Part shown: piece by piece, positions 8,656-18,372 of the stretch | How positions within the stretch are numbered: position 1 is the first letter of the stretch | Layout of the letters: each line of letters begins with the position of its first letter | Assembly (NCBI GenBank): GCA_947496465.1 | Contig: CANMCX010000019.1 | Coordinates: forward strand, 1 to 62,490 | DNA: 62,490 nucleotides | Source: Marinifilum_A sediminis | Lineage (GTDB): Bacteria; Bacteroidota; Bacteroidia; Bacteroidales; Marinifilaceae | Direction: 5' to 3' | The notes under the pieces: model-generated | What the model saw: the letters and a program-made list of their open reading frames with translations, nothing else | What the model was told of the DNA's origin: nothing | Database searches by the model: none | Made by a program: the position numbers and the translations under genes

Positions 8656-9064
8656 ATGAATAGATCGTAGCAACAATTTTACGACGTCCTCCTCTATTTC
8701 TGAATTCACACAAATAAATTCCTTGCCAGGTTCCCAAATTTAAACTTCCATTACGAATTGGAATTGTTAAATCGGGACCAAGCAAGCTTGCTTTTACATG
8801 AGCTGGCATATCGTCTGCACCTTCGTAAATATGAGTATAATATGGCTGATTTTCTGGCACCAAATGATTCATGATAGATTCAAAATCCTCACGAACAGAT
8901 GGGTCTGCATTTTCATTAATGCTTAAGGCAGCAGAAGTATGCTTAATGAACAAATGCAAAATTCCAACTTCAGGTAAATTTGACAATTGATTTATAATCT
9001 CCGAATCAATAAGGTGATATCCTCTTGAATAGGCAGGTAATGTAATTTCTACTTGATGAACCAT
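8654..9064 (-). CDS. yjbQ: YjbQ-family protein (UPF0047; secondary thiamine-phosphate synthase type)
   Basis: This 136-residue protein matches the whole YjbQ/UPF0047 family in length. Signature LHLFIKHTSAALSINENADP carries the conserved histidines and the NENADP motif, and the C-terminal GTWQGIYLCEFRNRGGRR is also diagnostic. Some family members show weak thiamine-phosphate synthase activity, but the physiological role is not settled. It stands alone with its own start; the stop codon lies in the T run of the shared terminator. Confidence 0.92.
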   Translation of the reverse strand: MVHQVEITLPAYSRGYHLIDSEIINQLSNLPEVGILHLFIKHTSAALSINENADPSVREDFESIMNHLVPENQPYYTHIYEGADDMPAHVKASLLGPDLTIPIRNGSLNLGTWQGIYLCEFRNRGGRRKIVATIYS

Positions 9065-9139
9065 TTTCTGTTATAAAGATTTCTTCTAAAATTAAACTAT
9101 ATGCTAAATTAAATATTCAGATAAAAAATACCAAACAGC

Positions 9140-9199
9140 AAAAATTCCCAGCTTTGAATTCTGCTTCGATGGCAATCTAACAAAACTCAAAACTGGGAA
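9140..9199 (-). terminator. probable Rho-independent terminator with long loop
   Basis: On the minus strand TTCCCAGTTTTGA pairs with TCAAAGCTGGGAA (13 bp with one T.G pair) around a 29-base loop, followed by TTTTT. It lies 45 bases behind the stop of the gene at 9244-9684. The loop is long for a simple terminator. Confidence 0.6.
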
Positions 9200-9243
9200 C
9201 CGCCTTACTTACCTATTGTATTTATACCACTATTTTTCCTTAC

Positions 9244-9684
9244 TTAATGTCTGATACGAACATTTACATTCACTTTATCTTTCTTAAAAATATTCTTTAC
9301 ACAAGCAATCATTTGCTTTTCTGTCATCTGATCTTCAGATTCAATTTTACGGATTCTATCCTTTAAATTTGAATCCTTACTCAAATGTTTTGCCAAATGC
9401 ACTTTGGTTTCAGCCGGACCGAAAAGATAAATCTCCTCTGCTTCTGAAAGGCAATCTGTAATCTCCTCAAAATATTGCTTAAATTGATGCCTCCTCCGGT
9501 GAGTCATTCTTTTAGCTGGGTTAATAAACTGATTCCCCATTTTGGAATATGCTTTTGTTTCCCCTTTAAAACGAACTCGTGTTTCCACATCTGATTCAAT
9601 TATTTCCACATGACTTTCATCATTTTTTAATGTAATGATATAGGCTTTTTCGGTGTCTAACCAAACTCCAATATTATTTTTCAT
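9244..9684 (-). CDS. conserved hypothetical protein, possible eRF1/Pelota-like domain
   Basis: This 146-residue soluble protein begins IGVWLDTEKAYII and contains IYLFGPAETKVHLAKHL. Both features recall small bacterial proteins distantly related to release-factor eRF1/Pelota domains, some of which are annotated as translational machinery proteins. The central HRRRHQFKQYFEEI is strongly basic. No catalytic site is recognised and the relationship is only a pattern memory. It has its own terminator on the left and no close neighbour on the right, so it is probably monocistronic. Confidence 0.5.
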   Translation of the reverse strand: MKNNIGVWLDTEKAYIITLKNDESHVEIIESDVETRVRFKGETKAYSKMGNQFINPAKRMTHRRRHQFKQYFEEITDCLSEAEEIYLFGPAETKVHLAKHLSKDSNLKDRIRKIESEDQMTEKQMIACVKNIFKKDKVNVNVRIRH

Positions 9685-10148
9685 CTTCGCCTCCTTTAAT
9701 GAATAGATTCTTATAAAATAAAAGGTTTATTTTTGGTAGGATAATGAGAGATTTTATTCCGTTTTTTTTCGTGAAGACAACCAGTTAATATTTGTAGGAT
9801 TACGTATGTCATAAACTTATCTGTTCTAATTGCCTTTCGGTATCGGATTTATAATAAAATTACAAATTATCCGAGTCCTTGTCAAGCACTTGCACCATGT
9901 AAGGTTATTATTAATACGAAAATAATGCTCTACATCAACAACTAAATCATGAAGAAACTATTTCCATAAGATTTCATAATCAAGCTATTTATTAATGAGT
10001 TTAAAATGAGAGGAGTTCACTATCTTCAGCTAGTCAAATAAAAAACGGGATTCAATATTTGAATCCCGTAGAACATATTCCTATTTATTTTTTTATTCAG
10101 ATAATAAGCAATTTACGCTCAAAATGTTTATCAATACATATATCAAAT
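9685..10148. other. 464-bp intergenic region
   Basis: Separates two minus-strand genes. The right part holds the terminator at 10039-10070 that serves the gene at 10149. The left part should hold the promoter of the gene at 9684, but no clear -33/-7 boxes were found. No coding potential, repeat or RNA gene is evident. Confidence 0.5.
10039..10070 (-). terminator. Rho-independent terminator
   Basis: On the minus strand ACGGGATTCAA / TTGAATCCCGT forms a nearly loop-less 11-bp palindrome followed by TTTTTTATTT. It ends the transcript of the phosphatase-fold gene at 10149-10574. Confidence 0.85.
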
Positions 10149-10574
10149 TTATGGAACAATCCTGAAATGTTCCTGTACAAAAACAAAACATGCATCATCA
10201 ACAGCATTACAAACAGCATTATAAGCTTGTAATTTCACGTTCTCCTCTCCTTCTACTTTGGCAGGATCAGGCAGATCAAATATCTTAATTTCAGGATTTC
10301 CAATCAATTCTGGTAATTTATCTGATAAATTCTTATCGAAACACAATACGAAATCAAATTCTTTTTCATCCAAATCTGAAAGGCATTTCGATTTGTATTC
10401 AGGTATATCCATTACAGCTTCAGCCATTGCCTTTTGAGCCATAACATTAATCTTACCTTTCAATAAACCGGCACTCCATACATTTATGTGCTTTTTTCCA
10501 TAGTAATTCAGCCATTTCTCAGCCATTTGAGAACGAGCTTCATTTTTATCGCTAATTACCAATACTTTCTTCAC
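10149..10574 (-). CDS. low-molecular-weight phosphatase / arsenate reductase-fold protein lacking the catalytic Cys
   Basis: This 141-residue protein covers the whole LMW-PTP/ArsC fold. The P-loop of active members is C-x5-R-S; here it reads S8-D-K-N-E-A-R14-S15-QMAE. The Arg, Ser and following helix are conserved but the nucleophilic Cys is Ser. The later acid motif is kept as DLPDPAK, and KCLSDLDEKEFDFVLCFD follows the family pattern. It may be inactive and act as a binding or regulatory protein; a Cys-free mechanism would be unusual. The start is GTG at 10574: the family sequence (KKVLVIS) begins immediately and the nearest upstream ATG is out of frame. It is 84 bases from the M19 gene, so the two may share a transcript. 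Confidence 0.8.
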   Translation of the reverse strand: MKKVLVISDKNEARSQMAEKWLNYYGKKHINVWSAGLLKGKINVMAQKAMAEAVMDIPEYKSKCLSDLDEKEFDFVLCFDKNLSDKLPELIGNPEIKIFDLPDPAKVEGEENVKLQAYNAVCNAVDDACFVFVQEHFRIVP

Positions 10575-10658
10575 TTGAACATCAATTTTTATTAATTCAA
10601 CAAATGTATAAAATAAGCTTTACCAAAAAACTTGTTTAGGAACAGCTACAAATTATCT

Positions 10659-11885
10659 CTATCTCTTTGCGTACAACTCAATCTCCTTAAAAACACGCAT
10701 AAAATTACCTCCCCAGATTTTATGTATATCTTCTGCTGAATAATCTCTTTTAAGCAACTCAATGGTAATGTTCATCATTTGGCTAACATCAACACAATCT
10801 TTTAATCCACCACCGCCATCAAAGTCGGTTCCAATTCCAACGTAATCAACACCTATCGTCTTCACAATATGATCGATATGATCTACTGCATCAGAAACGG
10901 TTGGTTTCTCTTTAGGATAATCAATTTGAAGTTGTCTCCACTCATCCCAAATTTTCTTCTCCTCTTCCGGAGTCATTTTTCCTGCTTTCCTGTATCGCTC
11001 GCGCAATTCCAATTCTTTTTTATATCGCTCGGTATTTTTATTTGCTGCCTTAACGTAATCGTCAAGTATACACATTTGAATAACACCGCCATTTTCAGCC
11101 AAAGCTTTCAACATGTCATCGTTAAGATTTCTTGGGCTATCGCAAACCGCACGTGCACAAGAGTGAGATGCTAATACAGGTGTTTTTGACAAATTTATAA
11201 CATCATAAAATGCACTATCCGAAATGTGAGAAACATCAATTAAAATTCCCAATCGATTCATCTCTTTCACCACTTGTTCTCCAAACTCACTTAATCCATT
11301 AAATTCAGCTCCCTTTCTGTCGGTAGAGGAATCACAAATATCATTATTAGATGTATGACAAAGCGTAATGTATCTCACGCCTTTATCGTAATATCGTTCC
11401 ACCTCAGAAATTGTAGTCCCAATCGGAAATCCATTCTCCAGCCCGATATAAATGGCTCGTTTACCTTCCTTTTCAAGTCGGTACCCATCTTCAACACTTG
11501 TAGCAACTTCAGCCAATTGATTGTGCTGCTTACATGCTGAATGAATGGAATCGATCAATTCATCGGCTTTTTCCCTGGCAATTTGAATGTTTTCTTCAGT
11601 TCTATCTCTTTGAGATGTAAACGCCGCAAAAAATATTCCATCTAATCCACCTTCCTTCATTCTTAGAAAATCAACTCTGCTACCTCCTGGAGTATATTCA
11701 TGATATTCAGCTATGTTAAAATCTTTATCTAACAAATGATATGGAGTATCAACATGTGTATCAATAGTAAATGCATGATTATGAATTTTAGCTGCCTTCT
11801 GTTCAAAACTTTCACAAGATGTAAATACAAGATTACTGAGAAACAAAAAAGACAAAAATATAGCCTTTAATTCGAACAATTTCAT
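10659..11885 (-). CDS. membrane dipeptidase (renal dipeptidase, peptidase M19), lipoprotein
   Basis: This 408-residue zinc dipeptidase belongs to the amidohydrolase superfamily. The N-terminus is a lipoprotein signal (hydrophobic segment, then LVFTSC with Cys at about 24), so it is probably anchored in the outer or inner membrane facing the periplasm. M19 motifs are visible: FTIDTHVDTPY (HxD metal ligands), YIGLENGFPIG (bridging Glu), LCHTSNN, IDVSHISD, VLASHS, and VGIGTDFDGGGG near the end. It would hydrolyse dipeptides, possibly including D-amino-acid-containing cell-wall peptides. It lies upstream of the phosphatase-fold gene on the same strand. Confidence 0.93.
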   Translation of the reverse strand: MKLFELKAIFLSFLFLSNLVFTSCESFEQKAAKIHNHAFTIDTHVDTPYHLLDKDFNIAEYHEYTPGGSRVDFLRMKEGGLDGIFFAAFTSQRDRTEENIQIAREKADELIDSIHSACKQHNQLAEVATSVEDGYRLEKEGKRAIYIGLENGFPIGTTISEVERYYDKGVRYITLCHTSNNDICDSSTDRKGAEFNGLSEFGEQVVKEMNRLGILIDVSHISDSAFYDVINLSKTPVLASHSCARAVCDSPRNLNDDMLKALAENGGVIQMCILDDYVKAANKNTERYKKELELRERYRKAGKMTPEEEKKIWDEWRQLQIDYPKEKPTVSDAVDHIDHIVKTIGVDYVGIGTDFDGGGGLKDCVDVSQMMNITIELLKRDYSAEDIHKIWGGNFMRVFKEIELYAKR

Positions 11886-12070
11886 AATAAATTTAGATTT
11901 TAGAAGTTAAGATTTGTAAAGATAATTGACTTAAATGAATAAGCATCTGAATTTCCGTATTTTAAATTTTATGCAAAATGTTCATTATTTTCAAATTGCT
12001 TTGTATATTGGTGTTTTGGTTATTTTCCGGAACTAATCCAATACTATAATTTGCACTGTAATTTAATTTT

Positions 12071-14476
12071 ATGATTCAATCTATTTCTCGTATTGTGTTA
12101 ATTTGTTTTTTGATATTACCACTAATATCTCAAGCTCAAAACTCTACTATCAATGGTACAATTCACGATTCCAGTAATAATCCTGTTACAGGAGCGCACA
12201 TAAGCATCAAAAATCACGAGCAAATTACAAGTAGCGACAGTTTAGGTAACTTTTATCTTAATGTAAAAGCTAACGATAGAATTACATTACTTATAACTCA
12301 TATTAGCTTTCAGGATTATCAGAAAAATATTGTTTTGAAAAATGGTGAGGCGAAAAAGTTGCAAGTAACCTTACATTTAAAACAAGAAAACATTCAAGAA
12401 ATTAGGGTCGATGCTGATCAAAATATAAGAAGTAAAGCAACTGCTATCAATACCAAACACATAGATCAAATACCAGTTACCGGTAGTGGTAAAATTGAAC
12501 AGATTATAAAAACTCTTCCCGGAGTTAGTTCCAATAATGAATTGAGTTCTCAGTATACGGTTCGAGGTGGTAATTTCGATGAAAATTTAGTCTATATTAA
12601 TGAAATAGAGATTCATCGTCCAAATCTAATTCGCTCTGGACAGCAGGAAGGACTTAGTATTATTAATCCAGATTTGGTTTCTTCAATTCAATTTTCATCA
12701 GGAGGTTTCGATGCTAAATATGGAGATAAACTTTCATCGGTTTTAGATATAAAATACAAAGACCCCGGCAGTTTTGAAGCTTCCACAGAGATAAGTATGC
12801 TTGGAGCGTCAGCGCATATTGGCGATAAAAGTAAAAACCAAAAATTCTCCTATATCGCAGGAGCACGATACAAAACCAATCGTTATCTGCTACAATCTCT
12901 CGACACCAAAGGAGAATATGAGCCAAATTTTAAAGATTTTCAGGCATTGATAAATTATCGTTTTAGTTCAGCAATTAGCCTTCATACCTGGATTAGTTTT
13001 AGTGAGAACGATTATAGGTTTAGACCTGAAAACAGGACGACTTCATTTGGAACAATAAGTAATGCCTTACAACTCAAAATCTATTTTGAGGGTCAGGAAA
13101 AAGACGAATTTAAAACCAATACGCAAGCCTTCACCTTTAAATATCACCCGAATTCAAACTCTTTAATTCGATTAATTGGTAGCAGATATCAAACCACTGA
13201 AGAAGAAAAATTTGATATTATGGGACAATACTACTTAAGCGATTTATTTGTCTCCCAAGGAGGATCAACAAATGAAAGTATTGAAAATTTAGGAGTTGGA
13301 ACTTTCATTGATCATGCGAGAAATAAACTTGAAAAAGATGTTTACACTCTGGATGTAAAAGGTGATCATTCTATAAATGATTGGTTTCTTCAATGGGGAG
13401 TTGGAATAAAATCTGAAGAGGTAGATGATAAAATAAATGAATGGCAATATCAGGATTCTGCAGGTTATTCAGTCCCAGTTTCCGATTCGGATGTACTGTT
13501 AGCTTACGCAAGAAATGCCAAAAACAAAATCGATTCAAAACATTATAAATCATTTGTCCAGGCAACAAAACTTATTGAGTTAGAAAATGGAGAATTACAA
13601 CTTACCGGTGGTGTACGATATCATTACTGGGATTACAACAAAAAAGAGATTTTTTCGCCTCGCGCGTCATTAAATTACATTCCCGATTGGAAAAATAAAG
13701 TGAAATTCCGTTTGGCTGCCGGGTATTATAAACAAGTCCCATCCTATCGGGAAATGCTGATGATTGATGGAAATATTAGCCCAAAATTGGAATTTCAAAA
13801 ATCAATTCATTACGTACTAGGTCAGGAATACTACTTTACCGCTTGGGACAGACCGTTCAAATTTTCCAGCGAATTATATTATAAAGATTTAGTTTCAGTA
13901 ACTCCTTACGACATCGAAAATGTCCGAATTCGTTATTACGCTGATCAAAAAGCAAAAGGATATGCTGCAGGACTCGATTTACGTATAAATGGTGAATTTG
14001 TACCTGGAACGGAATCCTGGGCTAGCCTATCCATAATGAAAACAGAAGAAAATATCATTGGAGATCAAATGTCTTCTATTCCGCGTCCAACAGATCAGAG
14101 GTTTAATTTTTCAATGTTTTTTCAGGATTACCTGCCAAATAACCCATCGTATAAAATGCATTTGAGCTTATTTTATGGAGGTAAATTACCAGTATGGAGT
14201 CCCAAAAATGGAAAAAATGGAGGTTCATTTCGAATGCCAAACTACAAAAGAATTGATTTAGGCTTTTCAAAAATACTTGTCGATGAGAAGATGAACAAAA
14301 GAGGTTTCTTAAAACACTTTAAATCGATGTGGTTGGGACTCGAGATTTTTAATGTGCTGGATATCAACAATACAATCTCTTATTTATGGATTAAAGATGT
14401 TTCAGGAAATCAGTACGCAATCCCAAACTATTTAACTGGTCGAAAGTTGAATTTAAAGTTGAGTGCCAAATTTTAA
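12071..14476 (+). CDS. TonB-dependent outer-membrane receptor with carboxypeptidase-regulatory domain
   Basis: This 801-residue protein has a signal peptide (1-22, LPLISQAQ). A carboxypeptidase-regulatory-like beta-sandwich at about 25-112 begins STINGTIHDSSNNPVTGAHI. A plug domain spans about 125-235 (IIKTLPGV, QYTVRGGNFDENLVYIN, GGFDAKYGDKLSSVLDI), followed by a 22-strand-type beta-barrel to the aromatic C-terminus (NLKLSAKF). The barrel is shorter than in SusC proteins and no SusD partner is adjacent, so the substrate is unknown. It lies 51 bases before a BatA-domain gene on the same strand, so co-transcription is likely. Confidence 0.9.
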   Translation: MIQSISRIVLICFLILPLISQAQNSTINGTIHDSSNNPVTGAHISIKNHEQITSSDSLGNFYLNVKANDRITLLITHISFQDYQKNIVLKNGEAKKLQVTLHLKQENIQEIRVDADQNIRSKATAINTKHIDQIPVTGSGKIEQIIKTLPGVSSNNELSSQYTVRGGNFDENLVYINEIEIHRPNLIRSGQQEGLSIINPDLVSSIQFSSGGFDAKYGDKLSSVLDIKYKDPGSFEASTEISMLGASAHIGDKSKNQKFSYIAGARYKTNRYLLQSLDTKGEYEPNFKDFQALINYRFSSAISLHTWISFSENDYRFRPENRTTSFGTISNALQLKIYFEGQEKDEFKTNTQAFTFKYHPNSNSLIRLIGSRYQTTEEEKFDIMGQYYLSDLFVSQGGSTNESIENLGVGTFIDHARNKLEKDVYTLDVKGDHSINDWFLQWGVGIKSEEVDDKINEWQYQDSAGYSVPVSDSDVLLAYARNAKNKIDSKHYKSFVQATKLIELENGELQLTGGVRYHYWDYNKKEIFSPRASLNYIPDWKNKVKFRLAAGYYKQVPSYREMLMIDGNISPKLEFQKSIHYVLGQEYYFTAWDRPFKFSSELYYKDLVSVTPYDIENVRIRYYADQKAKGYAAGLDLRINGEFVPGTESWASLSIMKTEENIIGDQMSSIPRPTDQRFNFSMFFQDYLPNNPSYKMHLSLFYGGKLPVWSPKNGKNGGSFRMPNYKRIDLGFSKILVDEKMNKRGFLKHFKSMWLGLEIFNVLDINNTISYLWIKDVSGNQYAIPNYLTGRKLNLKLSAKF

Positions 14477-14527
14477 TGAATGAATCTTATTTTTATCAAT
14501 TCTATTAACAATTACAAGTAAAAAACA

Positions 14528-16567
14528 ATGTCAATTCAATTTTTGAATCCTCATATTCTTTGGTTTTTATTTCTGCTGATCATTCCAATCATCATACATC
14601 TTTTTAATTTTAAAAGATTCACAAAAGTATATTTCAGTAACCTTAGATTTTTAAAAAACTTTAATACCGAAAACAAACGGAAATCAAAACTAAAGAAATT
14701 ATTGATCTTACTCTTACGATTATTGGCTTTGGGGTGTGTAATTATCGCCTTTGCTCAACCGAGTCTAAATTCTAAGCTCAATAACTCCCATAAACAGGAA
14801 AGACTAAGCATTTATATTGATAATTCGTTTAGCATGAATGGGAATACCGAAGAAGGAAATGCTCTGGAAATTGCTAAAAACAAAGCCTTTGAATTAATTA
14901 AATCGGTACCCGATGATGCAAAAATTAAAGTGTACAGTAATGATATTTCTCATCTCTCGGTCAGTCTAAATAAAGATCAGGCAATCGCCAGAATTCAAGA
15001 CATACAACCATCACCTGTAAACGTAAAACTATCCAACAAAATAAAAAACATTACTATTGACACGAAAGATGAATCAAATGATGTCTTTGTTTTTTCTGAT
15101 TTTCAAAAATATCAAAGTGATTTTGAAAACATTACAACAGATAGCTTAATGAGCATTCATTTTGTACCATTTAAAATTCAAATAGCAAATAATATCAGTA
15201 TAGATAGTTGTTGGTTTGATAAGCCATATCGTAAGTCTAAAGAAATTCAACAACTACATGTTAAATTAACAAACACTTCGGTTACTGATTTGGAAAAACT
15301 TCCCGTCCAATTAAAAATTAATGATAGCATTAGAGCAATTGTTTCTGCTGATCTTAAAGCCTACTCTACTCAAATTATACAGCTTAAGTTTACAAACCCC
15401 AAAACTGGATATTGTTTGGCTAAGATTGAATTAAACGATCATCCAATAATTTATGACAACAACTTATTTTTCTCTTATAAAATTGATAACAATTCCAATA
15501 TTCTATCAATAAATGAATTTTCTGAAAATAAATATGTGAGCAAACTATTCCAACTTTCAAGTGATTTTGAGCTTACAAATATTGAAAAATCGAAATTGTA
15601 CAACCAAAACCTTAACAATTATAAGCTGGTTATTTTAAATGAGATAAAGGAAATTGAAAGCGGATTAAATCAAATCATTAAAAATTATCTAAAAAACGGA
15701 GGAAATGTTCTGTTCGTTCCAGGAGAAAAAATTAATTCCAGTGTCAATTCATTTCTTTCCGAAATATCTACTAACGAATACACCACTATTGATTCGAGCA
15801 GACAAAGACTTTCCTTAATTGAAAAACATGCTGAAATATATAAAGATGTTTTCAAAGAATTGGAATCTAATACCAGGCTTCCTGATATATTTAAGCGCTA
15901 CAAATTGAGTACTTCCAACAACACAACTACTGAAGCAATATGGAAAACGGCTGGTGGGGATAATTTATTTGTCAAGAATAACTTTGGTTTGGGACAGTTT
16001 TTCCAGTTAAGTATGAACCTAAAACCTACTTGGACAAACTTAATTGTTCACCCAATCTTTGTACCAAGTGTGATCAATCTCACAAAATCAAAAGGAACAA
16101 AAAGCAATTTATACGACCAAACAGGGAAAAATATTTCACTTACTGTAAATGCATCTAAAACCATGCAAAATGATATTCAATATCATATTACAAGCATAAG
16201 TTCAGAAATCGACTTTATTCCTCAACAATTTTACTCTTCAAATCAAAGTGTAAACCTTTACACGCATGATCAAATAAGGAATTCAGGGCATTTTTTCATC
16301 AGGCATAACGATTCAATAATAGAAACACATTCATTCAATTATTCAAGAAAAGAATCAATACCAGAATATTACAGCCAAGAAGATGTTAAATCGAAAATAA
16401 CATCAATAAAAAGCATGTCAAATGTAATTTCTCCATCAAAAATGAAACTATCTGAGTTTTATAACGAACAAAGAGATGAAAGTAGCTTATGGATAACATT
16501 TATTTTATTGTGTTTTACATTTATGCTTGCAGAAAGCATTATACAAAACATAAACAATAAATCTTAA
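14528..16567 (+). CDS. BatA-domain membrane protein (von Willebrand A-like)
   Basis: This 679-residue protein carries the N-terminal BatA module FLNPHILWFLFLLIIPIIIH with a first membrane helix at about 8-25. A basic stretch (NTENKRKSKLKK) and a second helix at about 58-78 follow. A vWA-like region begins LSIYIDNSFSMNG, giving a partial MIDAS motif DxSxS, and ends near residue 220 (VFVFSDFQKYQ). The middle is beta-rich and a C-terminal helix at about 655-672 (LWITFILLCFTFMLAES) re-enters the membrane. Such proteins are common next to MoxR/Bat operons, but no MoxR ATPase is present here. It may form an operon with the TonB receptor before it. Confidence 0.85.
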   Translation: MSIQFLNPHILWFLFLLIIPIIIHLFNFKRFTKVYFSNLRFLKNFNTENKRKSKLKKLLILLLRLLALGCVIIAFAQPSLNSKLNNSHKQERLSIYIDNSFSMNGNTEEGNALEIAKNKAFELIKSVPDDAKIKVYSNDISHLSVSLNKDQAIARIQDIQPSPVNVKLSNKIKNITIDTKDESNDVFVFSDFQKYQSDFENITTDSLMSIHFVPFKIQIANNISIDSCWFDKPYRKSKEIQQLHVKLTNTSVTDLEKLPVQLKINDSIRAIVSADLKAYSTQIIQLKFTNPKTGYCLAKIELNDHPIIYDNNLFFSYKIDNNSNILSINEFSENKYVSKLFQLSSDFELTNIEKSKLYNQNLNNYKLVILNEIKEIESGLNQIIKNYLKNGGNVLFVPGEKINSSVNSFLSEISTNEYTTIDSSRQRLSLIEKHAEIYKDVFKELESNTRLPDIFKRYKLSTSNNTTTEAIWKTAGGDNLFVKNNFGLGQFFQLSMNLKPTWTNLIVHPIFVPSVINLTKSKGTKSNLYDQTGKNISLTVNASKTMQNDIQYHITSISSEIDFIPQQFYSSNQSVNLYTHDQIRNSGHFFIRHNDSIIETHSFNYSRKESIPEYYSQEDVKSKITSIKSMSNVISPSKMKLSEFYNEQRDESSLWITFILLCFTFMLAESIIQNINNKS

Positions 16568-16636
16568 CGAATATCAACAATCTATCTTTCAATCTTTTTA
16601 ATCATTTTACATTAACATAGACCCAAATCCAAATAA

Positions 16637-18151
16637 ATGAAAATTGACACAAAAATACAATTACGTCAGCTAAAGAAAATTCATACAACTGCAGGAATAG
16701 GTTATTGGGTATATTACTATGGTTCAAAAGAAATGTGGTGGTCTGAGGTTACCTATTCAATATTTGGGTACAAGAAATCAGATTTAACTCCTAATCGCGA
16801 GAAACTTTTTAAACACATTCACCCTGAAGATCTTTCATTTTTTGAAGAAGCCTTATTGCAGATGAAAGATCAACCAATGGAAATTGAATTTAGGTTTTAC
16901 AGAAATGGGGAATTAAGATTAGGGAAAATTACGGGCGAAGTTTACAAAAAAGAAGAGCAAATAGAAGAGGTTCTTTTTCAGGACATTACAGACATAAAAA
17001 TAAAAGAATTTGAAATTGCAAAAGCATGGAACAAAGCTCTTGAGGCTGAAAATCTTAAGAATGCTTTTCTTGCCAATATGAGTCACGAATTAAGAACTCC
17101 TTTAAATTCAATAATTGGTTTTTCTGAACTACTTGAAACTGGAAACTTAAATGGAAATGTTCCAAAATTTGCGGGATCGATTAAAAACTCTGGACTTCAG
17201 CTTTTAAAAATTATTGAAGATTTACTAAAGGTTTCTATGCTGGAAAGTAGAACTTCCAAACCAATTAAACGCAATTTCAATCTTAACCAAATGCTTAAAG
17301 ACGTTAGGATTAAGTGTGAAAAAGAGATTACATCTTCGAACAAAGAACATGTGCAATTAAAGTTTGCTCCTAATATTATCGACAAAAATATCGTTATTAA
17401 ATCAGATCAAAATAAGATCTCAAGCATTCTTAATAAAATATTACACAACGCCGTTAAGTTTACTGATAAAGGATCTATTTCATGCACTTATCAAATTAAA
17501 AATCAAGCCGTTCATTTTACTATTAGTGATACTGGACCAGGAATTCCGGAAGAATATAAAACAAGTGTTTTTCAACGCTTCAGACAAGTGAATGAATCAA
17601 ACAGCAGAACACCAGAAGGAACAGGTCTTGGCTTATATATTTCCAGATTAGAAATAGAATTACTTGGTGGTAAGATTTGGATTGCATCAGAAAAAAATGT
17701 CGGTACAGTTGTTAATTTCAGCATTCCCGATGTTACCGAAAATACTATAATTGATGATATTGATCCTATCCCGGAAATCTACAATTGGGAAAATTACACG
17801 GTTGTAATTGCCGAAGATCAAATGACTAATTATAAAATCATTGAAGCCTATCTTCAGAGAACCAACATTAATATCATTTGGGCAAAAACGGGTCAAGAAG
17901 CTATTCAAGCTTGCCTAAACAGAGCTGAAGTTAATTTAGTACTTATGGATATTAATATGCCACATACCAATGGCTTAGAGGCAACTAAAATAATTAAAGA
18001 AAAGCGTCCAAACTTAAAAATATTAGCACAAACAGCTTATGCTCTCGAAGGAGATAAAGAAAAATCATTATCAGCTGGTTGTTCCGAGCATCTTGCCAAA
18101 CCATTTAATAAAACCGATTTATTAATGGCAATGTCGAAGTACCTTCCTTAA
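16637..18151 (+). CDS. hybrid sensor histidine kinase (PAS-HisKA-HATPase-REC)
   Basis: This 504-residue protein has no transmembrane segments, so it is a cytosolic sensor. A PAS domain covers about 12-118 (GYWVYYYGSKEMWWSE, FKHIHPEDLSFFEEAL). The HisKA domain has the H-box MSHELRTPLNS with H150. The HATPase domain shows LHNAVKF (N box), ISDTGPGIPE (G1) and EGTGLGLYIS (G2). The C-terminal receiver has the phospho-acceptor D438 in LMDINMPHTNG and the conserved Lys in HLAKPFN. There is no DNA-binding output, so it probably passes phosphate to another regulator or Hpt protein not in this window. It is 69 bases behind the BatA gene. Confidence 0.93.
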   Translation: MKIDTKIQLRQLKKIHTTAGIGYWVYYYGSKEMWWSEVTYSIFGYKKSDLTPNREKLFKHIHPEDLSFFEEALLQMKDQPMEIEFRFYRNGELRLGKITGEVYKKEEQIEEVLFQDITDIKIKEFEIAKAWNKALEAENLKNAFLANMSHELRTPLNSIIGFSELLETGNLNGNVPKFAGSIKNSGLQLLKIIEDLLKVSMLESRTSKPIKRNFNLNQMLKDVRIKCEKEITSSNKEHVQLKFAPNIIDKNIVIKSDQNKISSILNKILHNAVKFTDKGSISCTYQIKNQAVHFTISDTGPGIPEEYKTSVFQRFRQVNESNSRTPEGTGLGLYISRLEIELLGGKIWIASEKNVGTVVNFSIPDVTENTIIDDIDPIPEIYNWENYTVVIAEDQMTNYKIIEAYLQRTNINIIWAKTGQEAIQACLNRAEVNLVLMDINMPHTNGLEATKIIKEKRPNLKILAQTAYALEGDKEKSLSAGCSEHLAKPFNKTDLLMAMSKYLP

Positions 18152-18372
18152 TTTATAAGGCTTTCACATTTTATTTGGATTTACTGTTTTAATCATAAGC
18201 AAATCTATAATTAAGAATTGCATTTATGATAAAAGTCAGATTTTAATTATTTTTTTGATTTCATTTATTTTTTTCTTCAAAAGGCATGGAAAATCAAAAA
18301 ATAATTACAAAATTGGCGTACCAAAATTTAAGTATTTAATCCTAATAAATAAATCTTATAAACATTGTAATT

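Noticed and set aside
12050..12065. TATAATTTG before the TonB receptor as a Bacteroidetes -7 box
   Set aside because: The spacing does not match TAnnTTTG exactly and no -33 TTG stands at the right distance, so it was not annotated.
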